A stretch of DNA of 64,000 nt from Microtetraspora sp. NBRC 13810 (GCF_030268685.1 NZ_BSRQ01000014.1:114333-178332); one strand, 5' to 3'; positions 32,940 to 42,581 are shown, counted from the stretch's first letter. Translations and numbers: made by a program. Notes: a model not told the origin generated them from the sequence alone.

Positions 32940-34199
32940 CTAGTGCGATGTGGTGGGTTCCACGACGACCTGCCAGCGTGCGGCAGCGGCGGCGGCGCGC
33001 TCGGACGCCTCGCCGGACGTGCGGCCTTCGCAGAACACGAAGCCGGCGAAGTTCGCCGTGCCGACGGATCCCAGAGAGGTGTCACCGGTCTTCAGGATCT
33101 GGACGACGTCCACGACTCCCGGCATGGATCGCACTTCCTCGACGCCGGTCACGTCGATCACGCGCCCCGCGTCCGCCGGGACACCTCGCAGAGCGACAAC
33201 CGATCCCGAGCTCTTCCAGTCGATCCGCGGTTCCACACCACGGGCGAGACTCGCCTGGATGGCCGGCACGTCGACGCCGTGCTGGAGCTTCAGCATGTGC
33301 GGGATCATGGCTCCGCCCGGACGGCAGCCGAGCTCTCCGACCAGCAGACGGCCGCTCCGGTCCTCCAGGAGCTCGCAGTGCACGAACCCGGTCTCCAGGG
33401 CCAGCGCCGAGGCCGCCCGACCGGCGAGGGCGGCGATCGCGTCCCGCGTCCGGCCTTCTTCCAGGAGAGCCGACCCGTACGTGCCGCCGGCGCCCTTGAG
33501 CACCGGAACGGCGCACCGGCCCGGCAGCGCGTAGAGCACTTCCCCGTTGAAGACGAGCAGCTCGCAGTGGTACTCGTGGGCGACGTCGATGCCCTCCTCG
33601 ACCATGAATCCGTATTCGTCCTCCAGCCCCACGGTGACTTTCGTCGACCGCACGGCTCCGGGCAGCCGGGTCTCGGGCTCGAAGGCGCCCGCCGCCAGGA
33701 GTTCGTCGAACTGCGCCTCGCCCTCGACGAAGTACGTGTTGAGCGCGCCGAACCCCATCCGGGGCTTTATCACGATGGGCCAGCCGACCTCGGCCGCGGC
33801 CTTCCGGACGTTGTCGATCCCATGCACGACCCGGTGGCCGGCCACCGGAATCCCGGCCTGCCGGAGCCGGTCCTTCATGATGGCCTTGTCGGTGAATGCG
33901 ACCGCGTCGTGCAGGTTCTGACCGGGCACCCCCAGTTGACCCCGGAGAAACGCGGCCGCGCGCACCGCCGTCTCATCCATGGTGACGATGTTCGTGACGC
34001 CCATGGGTTCGAGCTGCGCGGCTGCCGACAGCAGGGCGTTGTAATCCTCCCAGTCGGCGACGACCTTTCGCGGAAACTCGTCACCGGCGGGCCGGTAGTC
34101 GGCCACGGCATTGGCGGGAATCAGCGTGATATGTGGCACCCGCTGCTCGGCGAGCACATCTTCGAGCATCGAGCGGAGTCCGGACAGGACGACGATCAT
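32940..34199 (-). CDS. ATP-grasp domain ligase (carboxylate-amine ligase type)
   Basis: 419 residues: an N-terminal PreATP-grasp domain (MIVVLSGLRSMLEDVLAE), then ATP-grasp with the nucleotide lysine (WPIVIKPRMGFGALNTYFV), MVEEGIDVAHEYHCELLVFNGEVLY, and the metal site VHCELLEDRSG followed by LVGELGCRPGGAMIPHML. This class joins an amino acid or acid to an amine via acyl-phosphate, as in L-amino-acid ligases (bacilysin-type BacD) that make dipeptides. AAGGA lies seven bases before the ATG. It is 16 bases downstream of an MFS exporter gene. Confidence 0.9.
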   Translation of the reverse strand: MIVVLSGLRSMLEDVLAEQRVPHITLIPANAVADYRPAGDEFPRKVVADWEDYNALLSAAAQLEPMGVTNIVTMDETAVRAAAFLRGQLGVPGQNLHDAVAFTDKAIMKDRLRQAGIPVAGHRVVHGIDNVRKAAAEVGWPIVIKPRMGFGALNTYFVEGEAQFDELLAAGAFEPETRLPGAVRSTKVTVGLEDEYGFMVEEGIDVAHEYHCELLVFNGEVLYALPGRCAVPVLKGAGGTYGSALLEEGRTRDAIAALAGRAASALALETGFVHCELLEDRSGRLLVGELGCRPGGAMIPHMLKLQHGVDVPAIQASLARGVEPRIDWKSSGSVVALRGVPADAGRVIDVTGVEEVRSMPGVVDVVQILKTGDTSLGSVGTANFAGFVFCEGRTSGEASERAAAAAARWQVVVEPTTSH

Positions 34200-34215
34200 T
34201 ATAATTCCTTCGGTT

Positions 34216-35502
34216 TCAGGCCAGCTCGGCGTTTCGTTTCCGCAGTATCGGCGCCAGTTTGCCGAGGATCGCCGCCGCCGCGAGTCCGACCGCCGCACAG
34301 GATCCCCAGAGGCCGTACTTGCCGCCCAGGTCCAGAGCGAACGAGCCCATGATCGGCGCGAGCAGTCCGCCGCCGCTGAGCGTCAGTCCCCACACGCCGT
34401 AATAGCGACCGCGTGCGTACTCCGGGGCGATCCCCGCGATGATGGCACTCGCGCCCACCATGAACGCGATCTCCCCGGGAACCCATACGGCCGTGATGAA
34501 CACATAGTCCATGGCGGAGCCCGCGAACGCGTTCAGGCCCATGCCGGCGCTCAGGACGACCACGCCGCAGACGCAGACCGTCAATGGCCGCCGCCGTTCC
34601 AGCCACTTCTGGGTGAGCGGTTGAATCGCGACCACGAGGAGTGCGTCCACGGCGCTCACCAGCCCGAACGCCGCCGGTCCGAGACCGTCCGCGTTCATGG
34701 CGACGGGCAGTGTGGACAGCGTCTGCATATAGAGGGTGAACACCAGGAGAGACGCGAAACTGAACCACATCAACGAGGGGTCCGTGAAAGCGACCCGATA
34801 TCCTCGGGGCGCCTTGACGCTCTCTCCCGCACGCGCCGATTCGTCGCGCACGAACCACATCGTGATCGCGAGAACGGGGCACAACGCCGCGTTGACGAGG
34901 AAGAGAAGCGTGAAGTCGTGGGAGGCGAGGAGACCGCCCACCGTGCCGGCCACCGCCGCGGTGACGTTGACGACGAAGAAGTAGTACGACATGCCGCGCA
35001 CGCGCAGTGCCGGCGGCGCCATATCGGTGATCAGAGCCGTGACCGCGGGTCGTGGCATGTCGAAAAGCACGCCGCTCAGAAGCGCGCACACGGCGATGAT
35101 TTCGACTCGTGTGGAAAACCCGAGACCGATGTAAACCAGAGCGGTGCCGATGGACGACACTATGATGGTACGCCTGCGGCCCAGGCGGTCGGCCGACCAG
35201 CCGCCGACGAGTTGGCCGACGACCCAGCCCCCGCCGAAAAGCGCGGTCAGCACGCCTGCGACGGCCACCGAATATCGCAGTTCGTGCACCAGATAGTACG
35301 ACAGGAACGGCACGACGAAGTTCCCCGTCTTGGATATCGTCGTACCGGCCATGAGCACCCAGAACTGCCAGGGAAATCCTTGGACCCGATGCCTGGCCAG
35401 GTAGGCCGTGTTGATAGTCAGAGTAGACAAGAAAATTCCAAAGGTGTATGTTCCGCACCCGTTGGCGCGCGCCGCCCGAGGCTTTATGAGCCCTGTTCCC
35501 AC
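34216..35502 (-). CDS. MFS transporter (drug/metabolite efflux type)
   Basis: About 428 residues with twelve predicted helices. The conserved motif A-like loop GGWSADRLGRRRTIIVSS follows helix 2, typical of MFS efflux proteins. I use the GTG at 35502, which has AGGGG upstream, but a GTG at 35535 and later starts are possible because the first 45 residues do not look like MFS sequence. Placement directly upstream of an ATP-grasp ligase suggests it exports that enzyme's product, or confers self-resistance (inference). Confidence 0.85.
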   Translation of the reverse strand: MGTGLIKPRAARANGCGTYTFGIFLSTLTINTAYLARHRVQGFPWQFWVLMAGTTISKTGNFVVPFLSYYLVHELRYSVAVAGVLTALFGGGWVVGQLVGGWSADRLGRRRTIIVSSIGTALVYIGLGFSTRVEIIAVCALLSGVLFDMPRPAVTALITDMAPPALRVRGMSYYFFVVNVTAAVAGTVGGLLASHDFTLLFLVNAALCPVLAITMWFVRDESARAGESVKAPRGYRVAFTDPSLMWFSFASLLVFTLYMQTLSTLPVAMNADGLGPAAFGLVSAVDALLVVAIQPLTQKWLERRRPLTVCVCGVVVLSAGMGLNAFAGSAMDYVFITAVWVPGEIAFMVGASAIIAGIAPEYARGRYYGVWGLTLSGGGLLAPIMGSFALDLGGKYGLWGSCAAVGLAAAAILGKLAPILRKRNAELA

Positions 35503-35621
35503 ATGCGTCGCCCCTGTCCGGGGCAACGGGATCACTGTGGCAGGCCCGTCCTATGCGGGGACGGCGACGCGGTGAACGGTGACCCCGCACCCGCGTAACA
35601 ATGATCGATCCCTCGCCCTGC

Positions 35622-35710
35622 CCGGCCGGCGCGCCGAAGGACGGGCCGGCGCGCCGAGGACCGGCCGGCGCGGCGAAGGACCGGCCGGCCCGCGAGGGAC
35701 CGGCCGGCCG
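35622..35710. repeat. Tandem 19-20 bp GC repeat, four and a half copies
   Basis: Copies begin at 35622, 35642, 35661, 35681 and 35700 (partial), based on ccggccggcgcgccgaagga with small changes; each contains GGCCGGC-type palindromes. The array lies immediately 3' of the alpha/beta hydrolase gene and may serve as a terminator-like structure or simply be a slippage-prone minisatellite. Confidence 0.85.
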
Positions 35711-35719
35711 TACTCCGGG

Positions 35720-38131
35720 TCAGAGCGCGTCGTCGTCCTCGACCACGAGGCGGGTGAAGCCGCTCCCGATCACCGCGTTCGACGGCACCGACGCGACCAC
35801 CTGGTAGGACTGCGCGGCGGCGGCCGGGGTGCTGTTACCGGTGACCGGTACCTCGAAGGTGGCAGAGGTCGCCCGCGCCGGGATCACGACCCGCTGGGCG
35901 AGCGCCGGGATCACCGGTGAGGCGCCGGAGGTGATCGACTGGACGTGCACCGTCACCGGCTTCTTCGCCCGCTCCGACAGCGTCAGCCGCATCGTCGCGG
36001 TGCCGGCGCCGTCGCCCTCGGGGACGGTGACCCCCTGGACGGAGACCTGCGGCAGCTCGTCCAGCTCCGTCCTGCCCACCTCGATCTCGGAGAACGCCAG
36101 GTCGCCCAGGTAGACGCCGCCGGTCGGGGTGGCGCCGGTGAGCCGGATCTCGCGCAGGTCGTCCACGTCGACCCGGCGCAGCGACGACAGCGGGATGCGC
36201 ACCGTGCGCAGCCACGTCTTCGGCAGCGGCGAAGCCGTACCGGGGAACGGCGTGAGCGCGTCGCTCACCTCCGACACCCTGACCGTCTGCGACCTGCCGC
36301 GGTCGTCCACCACGGTGACCGCCAGGTCGGCCGGGCCGGTCGCGTTCTCGTCCGGCGCGGCGCGGAAGGTCAGCGCGTCGTAGTCGTCGAGGCCGCGCGC
36401 GTGCCTGGGCAGTGCGACGGTGACCCGCCCGGTGGTGTCGCTCCAGCCGAACCGCAGCACCGGCGTGGCCGTGACGTTCCCCGCGTACGTCGCGGGCGTC
36501 CAGGACGGCGCCTGGGAGGTGGTCAGCTTCGCCGCGCAGGCCGGCAGCCCGCTCTGCGGCGAGCGGTCCAGCATGCTCGCGCACACCGCGGCGGTCGCCG
36601 CCCCGGACACCCGTACGGCGGGCGAGGGCGCGGTGAAGGTGGCCACGTCGAGCCGGTCGTCCGCCGGCGCCTGCGCGACCGTGTGCACCACGGCGCGCCC
36701 GGCGGACGGCGCGGTGCCGCCGCTGCCGTCGAAGAGCGGCAGCAGCGCCTTCTCGCCGCCCTGGACGAGCCGGAAGAACCCGGCGATGTACGCCGTGCCG
36801 ACCGCGTACTGCTCGGCCGGGGTCAGCCGGTCCGGCGCGGCGGCGCCGCACACCGGGTCGTTCCGGTTGCCCCAGTCGTCGGAGGCGGGCGCGACGGCCA
36901 CGCCGGGGGTCCACTCGGTGTTGAAGAAGTTGTGGTTCGTCCCCATGACCATCAGCGAGGAGCGGAAGGCCGGGTCGTCCTCGACCGCGTAGAGGGAGTC
37001 GTCGTAGAAGTGCTGGCCCTGCTGGTTGGAGACGTCACCGTCGCAGTAGGGCAGCAGGACGGCCATCGGGACGCCGGGCAGGCTCGCCCGCGCGAAGTCG
37101 GTGGGCGCGAGCGGGAGGACCGCCCTGATGCCGTAGGGCCTGGGCCGCCCGGCGTTCATCAGGGCGGCCTTGACGACGCCCTCGCCGCCGCGCGAGTGGC
37201 CCATCAGCCCGACGTCGTCCAGGTCGATCCGGTTGCGGAAGAGCCTGACCAGCTTGGGGTCGCCGTGGCCCTGCTCGGCGGCGGCGAGCAGGTCGAGGTG
37301 CCGCATGACGACCTCGCCGCGGGCCAGCGCGCCCCGGTCCTCGCTGAACGGGTTGTCCGCCGCGTTCACGCCGTTGGCGCTGACCGACACGACGACGTAG
37401 CCGTTGCTCGCCAGCACGTCGGCCGGGCCGTCGTAGCCGGTGTGGCTGGCGATCGGCTGCTGCTCCGCAGGGCAGGGCCAGGTCGAGTTGGACGTCTGCC
37501 GGGTGACCGGGTTGTAGCAGGCGGAGTGCCGGCCGTGCAGGAAGACGACCAGCGGGCGCTCGCCCCTGGCCTCCCTGGGCAGGTAGACCTTGGCCCGGAT
37601 CTCGGCGGGCCGCCCGCCCAGCCCTTCCAGCGTGATGGCGGTGTCGCCGAGGTCGTACTCGTCGTGCACCACCGTGTAGCGCCCCGGGGCGGCCGGGTCG
37701 GCGGGCAGGTCGTGGCCCGGCTTCTTCCTGGCCTGCGGGGGAGCGAGGCCCGGCGCGGCCCGCCCGGCGTCCGCGGACTCGGCGGGGACCTCGCCGTTCC
37801 AGGCGACGGCGACGGACGTGGGCGCCGCCGCGGCGGGGTCCGTCGTGGTGATCGTCAGGGTGGTGCCGTCCGCGGACTCCTCCGCCGGGCCGAGCGACCT
37901 GCCGTCCACGGCGATCTCGGGCACGGCGTCGCGGACCGGGAGCGGCTCGTCGAGGCGGAGGGTGACCCGGTGGCCGCCCTCCAGGCTCTCGACGGTCCAG
38001 GCGCCGTCCGCACCGGTCCCCGCGGGCGGCGGGTCGGCGTGGGCGGGGGCGGCGAGGAGCGTTGTGCAGAGTAATGCGGCCGTCACGATGCCGGTGAGCG
38101 TCCGCGTCCGACCCGGTGCGGGCAGGCGCAT
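35720..38131 (-). CDS. Secreted alpha/beta hydrolase with C-terminal Calx-beta-like domain
   Basis: 803 residues. A signal peptide (cleavage near AHA, residue ~30) precedes an N-terminal beta-sandwich of ~100 residues. A large alpha/beta-hydrolase domain follows: oxyanion strand PLVVFLHGRHSACY, nucleophile elbow GLMGHSRGGEG, and a probable catalytic His in GTNHNFFNTEW. The last ~115 residues (GVTVPEGDGAGTATMRLTLSE, then VPVTGNS ... RLVVEDDDAL) resemble a Calx-beta repeat. The substrate is not evident, and a secreted esterase or polymer hydrolase is likely. The ATG at 38131 has AAGGGA six bases upstream; an earlier ATG at 38164 has none. Confidence 0.88.
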   Translation of the reverse strand: MRLPAPGRTRTLTGIVTAALLCTTLLAAPAHADPPPAGTGADGAWTVESLEGGHRVTLRLDEPLPVRDAVPEIAVDGRSLGPAEESADGTTLTITTTDPAAAAPTSVAVAWNGEVPAESADAGRAAPGLAPPQARKKPGHDLPADPAAPGRYTVVHDEYDLGDTAITLEGLGGRPAEIRAKVYLPREARGERPLVVFLHGRHSACYNPVTRQTSNSTWPCPAEQQPIASHTGYDGPADVLASNGYVVVSVSANGVNAADNPFSEDRGALARGEVVMRHLDLLAAAEQGHGDPKLVRLFRNRIDLDDVGLMGHSRGGEGVVKAALMNAGRPRPYGIRAVLPLAPTDFARASLPGVPMAVLLPYCDGDVSNQQGQHFYDDSLYAVEDDPAFRSSLMVMGTNHNFFNTEWTPGVAVAPASDDWGNRNDPVCGAAAPDRLTPAEQYAVGTAYIAGFFRLVQGGEKALLPLFDGSGGTAPSAGRAVVHTVAQAPADDRLDVATFTAPSPAVRVSGAATAAVCASMLDRSPQSGLPACAAKLTTSQAPSWTPATYAGNVTATPVLRFGWSDTTGRVTVALPRHARGLDDYDALTFRAAPDENATGPADLAVTVVDDRGRSQTVRVSEVSDALTPFPGTASPLPKTWLRTVRIPLSSLRRVDVDDLREIRLTGATPTGGVYLGDLAFSEIEVGRTELDELPQVSVQGVTVPEGDGAGTATMRLTLSERAKKPVTVHVQSITSGASPVIPALAQRVVIPARATSATFEVPVTGNSTPAAAAQSYQVVASVPSNAVIGSGFTRLVVEDDDAL

Positions 38132-38398
38132 GTCGTTCCCTTCGAGCAATACCCCATGTGTCACGTTTCCGCTGAGTTACGTGGGGTTTGTGCGATTACG
38201 ACGGGAATGAGATCGCGGTCGGACGCTCGTACGCGTTACGGACTCGTGGCGAGCAGGTAAATGACCAACAGCCACTCCACGGATGCGCTGCGTGATTTTG
38301 CTGGGGCGCAGGTTTCGGCGCGGTGGGGCGGGTAGGCGCCCGCTACGGGCGAAACCGGTAAAAACCGGGCTAATGCCATGGTCAGCGAAGGTGTAGCG

Positions 38399-39262
38399 AT
38401 GGTGGGACGACTACCGCGGCGCCTGCTCGCCGAAGTGATCGGGACGGCGCTTCTCATCGTCTTCGGGGCGGGCTCGGTCGTGGCCGCCCTGGTGATGGGG
38501 AACGGCCGGCTGGACTACGCCGCGCTCGGCTTCATCTCACTCGCCTTCGGGCTGATTGTGACGCTCGTCGTCTACACGTTCGGCAACACCTCCGGCGCGC
38601 ACATCAACCCCGCCGTCACCATCGCCCTCGCGGTGGGGCGGCGGTTCCCGTGGCGGGACGTGCCGGCCTACGTCGCCGCCCAGCTGTTCGGCTCGTTCGC
38701 CGGCGGGGTGCTCGTCGTCGCGATCTTCGGCCCGATGCGCGCGGTGGGCGTCGGCAAGGTCGGGCTCACGTCGCTCGGCCCCGGGATCGGCTACGGGCAG
38801 GGCATCCTCGCCGAGGCGCTGGCGACCTTCCTGCTGCTGCTCACGATCATGGCGCTGGCGGTGGACCGGCGGGCGCCGCCCGGATGGGCGGGATTCGTCA
38901 TCGGCCTGGCGGTGGCCTGCGAGATCTTCGTACTCGGACCGCTCACTGGCGGCTCCGTCAACCCCGCCAGGACCTTCGGCCCGTACCTGACCACGAGCGT
39001 GTTCGGCGGCGACGCCCCCTGGTCGCTCTACGGCGTCTACGTCGCCGGGCCGGTCGCCGGCGCGGTCCTCGCCGTGCTCGTCTACGACCAGGTGGTACGG
39101 CCGGCCCGCGAGGGACCGGAGACCGCGCAGGGCACGGCCGGCGAGATCACCGGGACCGGCGAGCCGGGCGAACCCCGGGGCTCCGCCGAGGTCCCGGAAG
39201 CGCGCGAGGCGCCGGACCACGCGGAGCGGCGGCCCGGCAGGACGCGGGGGCGAGGGAGGTGA
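38399..39262 (+). CDS. MIP-family aquaporin / glycerol facilitator
   Basis: 287 residues, six membrane helices plus two NPA half-helices (SGAHINPAVTIAL and GGSVNPARTFGPYL), the complete aquaporin signature. The 55-residue C-terminal tail is charged and Pro/Gly-rich (TAQGTAGEITGTGEPGEPRGSAEV), unusual in length but not unprecedented. I start at the ATG at 38399; an in-frame ATG at 38378 would add seven residues. It lies 60 bases upstream of fdhA on the same strand and may be co-transcribed. Confidence 0.92.
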   Translation: MVGRLPRRLLAEVIGTALLIVFGAGSVVAALVMGNGRLDYAALGFISLAFGLIVTLVVYTFGNTSGAHINPAVTIALAVGRRFPWRDVPAYVAAQLFGSFAGGVLVVAIFGPMRAVGVGKVGLTSLGPGIGYGQGILAEALATFLLLLTIMALAVDRRAPPGWAGFVIGLAVACEIFVLGPLTGGSVNPARTFGPYLTTSVFGGDAPWSLYGVYVAGPVAGAVLAVLVYDQVVRPAREGPETAQGTAGEITGTGEPGEPRGSAEVPEAREAPDHAERRPGRTRGRGR

Positions 39263-39322
39263 TCACCGCCATCTCATCGCCGTGACAGCACATTTCCCAC
39301 ACCCCGACAGGAGGGGCAGCTC

Positions 39323-40546
39323 ATGTCAGGCAACAAAGGCGTCGTCTACGAAGGCCCGAGCCGGGTCGATGTCGAGACCATCGAATACCCGGAGTACGAG
39401 CTCAGGGACGGCCCCGGGGTCAACCCCGCGAACGTGGGGCGCAAGCTCCCGCACGCGGCGATCCTGAAGGTCGTGGCGACCAACATCTGCGGCAGCGACC
39501 AGCACATGGTGCGCGGCCGTACGACCGCGCCGCCCGGTCTCGTCCTCGGGCACGAGATCACCGGCGAGGTGATCGACACCGGCCCCGACGTGGAGTTCGT
39601 CAAGCGGGGCGACCTCGTCTCGGTGCCGTTCAACATCGCCTGCGGCCGGTGCAGGAACTGCAAGGAGGGCAAGACCGGGATCTGTGAGCACGTCAACCCC
39701 GACCGTCCCGGCTCCGCGTACGGCTATGTGGACATGGGCGGCTGGGTGGGCGGCCAGGCGCAGTACGTGCTGACGCCCTACGCCGACTGGAACCTGCTGA
39801 GGTTCCCCGACAAGGAACAGGCGATGGAGAAGATCCTCGACCTGGCCATGCTGGCGGACATCTTCCCGACCGGCTACCACGGCTGCGTCAGCGCGGGCGT
39901 GGGACCGGGCTCGACCGTCTACATCGCGGGCGCCGGCCCGGTCGGGCTCGCCGCCGCCGCGTCGGCGCAGCTCCTGGGCGCCGCGGTGGTCATCGTCGGG
40001 GACCTGAACAAGGAACGGCTGGACCAGGCGCACAGCTTCGGCTGCGAGACCGTCAACGTGTCCCTCGGCGACCCGAAGGACCAGATCGAGCACATCCTCG
40101 GCACACCCGAGGTGGACTGCGGCGTGGACGCGGTCGGCTTCGAGGCGCGCGGCCACGGGCACGAGGCGGAGGTGGAGCGCCCGGCGACGGTGCTCAACTC
40201 GCTGATGGACCTCACCCGGGCGGGCGGCGCGCTGGGCATCCCCGGCCTGTACGTCACCGGTGACCCGGGAGCGCAGGAGGAGGCGGCCAAGCAGGGCTCG
40301 CTGTCCATCAGGTTCGGCCTCGGCTGGGCGAAGTCGCACGCGTTCTTCACCGGCCAGTGCCCGGTCATGCGGTACCACCGCAAGTTGATGGAGGCCATCC
40401 TGCGCGACAAGGTGCAGATCGCCAAGGCGGTCAACGCCACCCCGATCCCGCTGGAGCAGGCGCCGCAGGGCTACCACGAGTTCGACGAGGGAGCCGCGCG
40501 CAAGTACGTGCTCGACCCGCACGGCCTGCTCGGCAGCTCGAAGTAG
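39323..40546 (+). CDS. fdhA: Glutathione-independent formaldehyde dehydrogenase
   Basis: 407 residues, a zinc-containing medium-chain dehydrogenase. The catalytic zinc Cys56 (NICGSDQH), H77-E78 (LGHE) and the structural zinc cysteines 107, 110, 113 and 121 (CGRCRNCKEGKTGIC) are all present. The NAD site is VYIAGAGPVGLAAA. Strong similarity to Pseudomonas-type formaldehyde dehydrogenase is visible (SAYGYVDMGGWVGGQA, FPTGYHGCVSAGVGPGS). It oxidises formaldehyde to formate with tightly bound NAD. AGGAGGGGC precedes the ATG. A nested inverted repeat follows the stop codon. Confidence 0.95.
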   Translation: MSGNKGVVYEGPSRVDVETIEYPEYELRDGPGVNPANVGRKLPHAAILKVVATNICGSDQHMVRGRTTAPPGLVLGHEITGEVIDTGPDVEFVKRGDLVSVPFNIACGRCRNCKEGKTGICEHVNPDRPGSAYGYVDMGGWVGGQAQYVLTPYADWNLLRFPDKEQAMEKILDLAMLADIFPTGYHGCVSAGVGPGSTVYIAGAGPVGLAAAASAQLLGAAVVIVGDLNKERLDQAHSFGCETVNVSLGDPKDQIEHILGTPEVDCGVDAVGFEARGHGHEAEVERPATVLNSLMDLTRAGGALGIPGLYVTGDPGAQEEAAKQGSLSIRFGLGWAKSHAFFTGQCPVMRYHRKLMEAILRDKVQIAKAVNATPIPLEQAPQGYHEFDEGAARKYVLDPHGLLGSSK

Positions 40547-40555
40547 CGGGGAGGC

Positions 40556-40614
40556 GCGCTGGGCCCACCGCGGTTCCGGCAGGTCGGCGACCGGTGTCGC
40601 GGTTGGCCCAGCGC
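40556..40614 (+). terminator. Nested inverted repeat 3' of fdhA
   Basis: An outer 10-bp stem (gcgctgggcc / ggcccagcgc) encloses ccgcg / cgcgg and then ggtc / gacc, forming one long interrupted hairpin. It starts ten bases after the fdhA stop. No T-run follows, which is common for actinobacterial terminators. Confidence 0.55.
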
Positions 40615-40788
40615 TCCCTCGGGGCACCACAGACCGAGTCAGACGATCTTTCACGATCGGCTTCCGAGATCTGTTAGCCCGAAGTTAACATCGGATCTCT
40701 ACTCACCGTCAAGGCCCAATTTCCACGATATATCAGTAAATTTCAGGGCATAGCTAGGAAGTTGCGTGATCTTAGAAGGATCTTCCGG

Positions 40789-41613
40789 TCAACCTTTGAT
40801 CGCGCCGACCAGGCCGTTGACGAAGTATCGCTGAAGGAAGGCGAAGAGCGCGATGACCGGCAGCACGATGATCAGTGAGGCCGCCATCACCTCGTTGTAC
40901 TGGGGGACCTCGCCGGAGATGAGCGACTCCAGGCCGAGTGGCAGCGTGTACAGCGACTCGTCGCTGATCGACACCCGGGTCAGCACGTACTCGTTCCACG
41001 TCGGCACCGCCGTGAGCACCGCGACGGTGATGTGCGCGGGCCTGGCCAGCGGCAGATAGACCGACCAGTAGACGCGCAGTTCGCTCGCCCCGTCCGAGCG
41101 CGCCGCCTCGCGCAACTCGCGCGGGATGGCCTGGTAGGCGTTGGTGAGCAGCAGCACGGTGAGCGGCGCGGTGCCGTTCACGAACGGCAGCACCAGACCC
41201 AGATGGGTGCCCAGGATGCCGAGTTCCTTCTCCAGCACCACCACCGGCAGCAGCACCGTGATCCCCGGCACGAACAGCAGCGAGACGAAGAACCAGAACA
41301 GCACGGTCCGCCCGGGGAACCTCAGCGTGGCGAAGGCGTAGGAGGCCAGGCTGTAGACGACCAGCACGCCGGCCACGGTCATGGCGGTGACCTGGAGGCT
41401 GTTCAGGAAGTAGTCGAAGAAGTTGAGCTGCCCCCAGGTGGTGACCAGGGTGTCCAGCGTCGGGTCGCGGGGGATGAGGGACCCGCCTTCGAGGATCTCG
41501 GCCCGGGTCTTGAACGCGCCGGACAGCATCCACAGGAAGGGATAGACGCTGATCAGCGCGTAGACGCCCAGCGCGACGTAGGCGAAGGTCCTGGCGGCAC
41601 GGGACGCGGTCAA
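40789..41613 (-). CDS. Carbohydrate ABC transporter permease (MalG/ThuG type)
   Basis: 274 residues, six membrane helices, with the EAA loop REAARSDGASELRVYWSVYLPLARP that contacts the ATPase. The start is a TTG overlapping the stop of the other permease gene (ttga), with GGAGG five bases upstream. It closes a substrate-binding-protein / permease / permease operon. No dedicated ATPase gene is present, so a shared MsiK-type ATPase encoded elsewhere must energise it, as is usual in actinobacteria. Confidence 0.92.
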   Translation of the reverse strand: MTASRAARTFAYVALGVYALISVYPFLWMLSGAFKTRAEILEGGSLIPRDPTLDTLVTTWGQLNFFDYFLNSLQVTAMTVAGVLVVYSLASYAFATLRFPGRTVLFWFFVSLLFVPGITVLLPVVVLEKELGILGTHLGLVLPFVNGTAPLTVLLLTNAYQAIPRELREAARSDGASELRVYWSVYLPLARPAHITVAVLTAVPTWNEYVLTRVSISDESLYTLPLGLESLISGEVPQYNEVMAASLIIVLPVIALFAFLQRYFVNGLVGAIKG

Positions 41614-42581
41614 CGGATCCTCCCGAGCAGGCGCACGTTCACCAGCGTGAGCAGGACCGCCCCGGCGAACAGCAGCCAGCCGAGCGCGCTGGCCGCGCCC
41701 AGCGTCTGGGCGAGCTGCTGCATGAACGACAGCCGGTAGGTCATCAGCCCGAGCACGTCCGTGTGCCCGCCGGGGCCGCCGTTCGTCATGATCAGGAAGA
41801 TCTGGAAGCCGTGCAGCGAGTCCCGCACGCCCAGCAGCACGATCGCCGCCGTCATCGGCCGCAGCAGCGGCCAGGTGATCCGGCGCAGCACGTGGCGGGG
41901 CGCGGCGCCGTCGATCTGCGCGGCCTCGAACAGGTTCGGGTCGATGGCCTGCAGCCCGCTCAGGTAGAGCAGGGTGGCGACGGGCACGCTGGACCAGGTC
42001 AGGATCAGGATGAGGGTGGGCAGCGCGGTGTCCGGGTTGCCGAGGAACCCCTGCGGCTGGGACAGGCCGCCCAGGCCGACCGAGCGGAGCAGCAGGTTGA
42101 CCGCGCCGTCCGGTTCGAGCACGTACCGCCAGGCGAAGTAGACCGCGATCCCGCTGGTGACATAGGGCAGGAAGTACACCGAGCGGAGCAGCGCGCGCAG
42201 CCTGGTGATGGAGTTGAGCAGCACCGCGAGCGGCAGCGAGATCGTCACGGTGAGCAGCGGGACCCAGACCATCACCAGCAGCGTGTTCCACCCCGCCCTG
42301 CGCATCTGCGACGCCAGCACCGGGTTGGCGTAGAGCAGGTCGAGGTAGTTCTGCACCCCGACCCAGATCCACGTCGGGGTGAAGCCGTTCCACTTGGCGA
42401 AGCTCAGCGCGAGGCCGGTGCCGAGCGTGTAGGCGCCCATCAGCGCGAAGAGCGCCACCGCCGGCAGCACGAACGCCCAGCCGACCAGCCATTCCGGCAG
42501 GCGGCGGCGCAGGGCGCGGTCGCCGCGCGGCGGCTCCGCCCGAAGCCGCCGCGCCGGTCCCTCCGTGGTCGCCGTGCTCAC
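41610..42581 (-). CDS. Carbohydrate ABC transporter permease (MalF type)
   Basis: 323 residues, six membrane helices, EAA loop FEAAQIDGAAPRHVLRRITWPLLRP. The GTG at 42581 overlaps the stop of the substrate-binding-protein gene by four bases (gtga); an ATG five codons upstream is a less likely start. It pairs with the downstream MalG-like permease. Confidence 0.92.
   Translation of the reverse strand: MSTATTEGPARRLRAEPPRGDRALRRRLPEWLVGWAFVLPAVALFALMGAYTLGTGLALSFAKWNGFTPTWIWVGVQNYLDLLYANPVLASQMRRAGWNTLLVMVWVPLLTVTISLPLAVLLNSITRLRALLRSVYFLPYVTSGIAVYFAWRYVLEPDGAVNLLLRSVGLGGLSQPQGFLGNPDTALPTLILILTWSSVPVATLLYLSGLQAIDPNLFEAAQIDGAAPRHVLRRITWPLLRPMTAAIVLLGVRDSLHGFQIFLIMTNGGPGGHTDVLGLMTYRLSFMQQLAQTLGAASALGWLLFAGAVLLTLVNVRLLGRIR

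Noticed and set aside
35622-35710. CRISPR-like array
   Set aside because: The 19-20 base units are directly adjacent with no spacers, and no cas genes are present.
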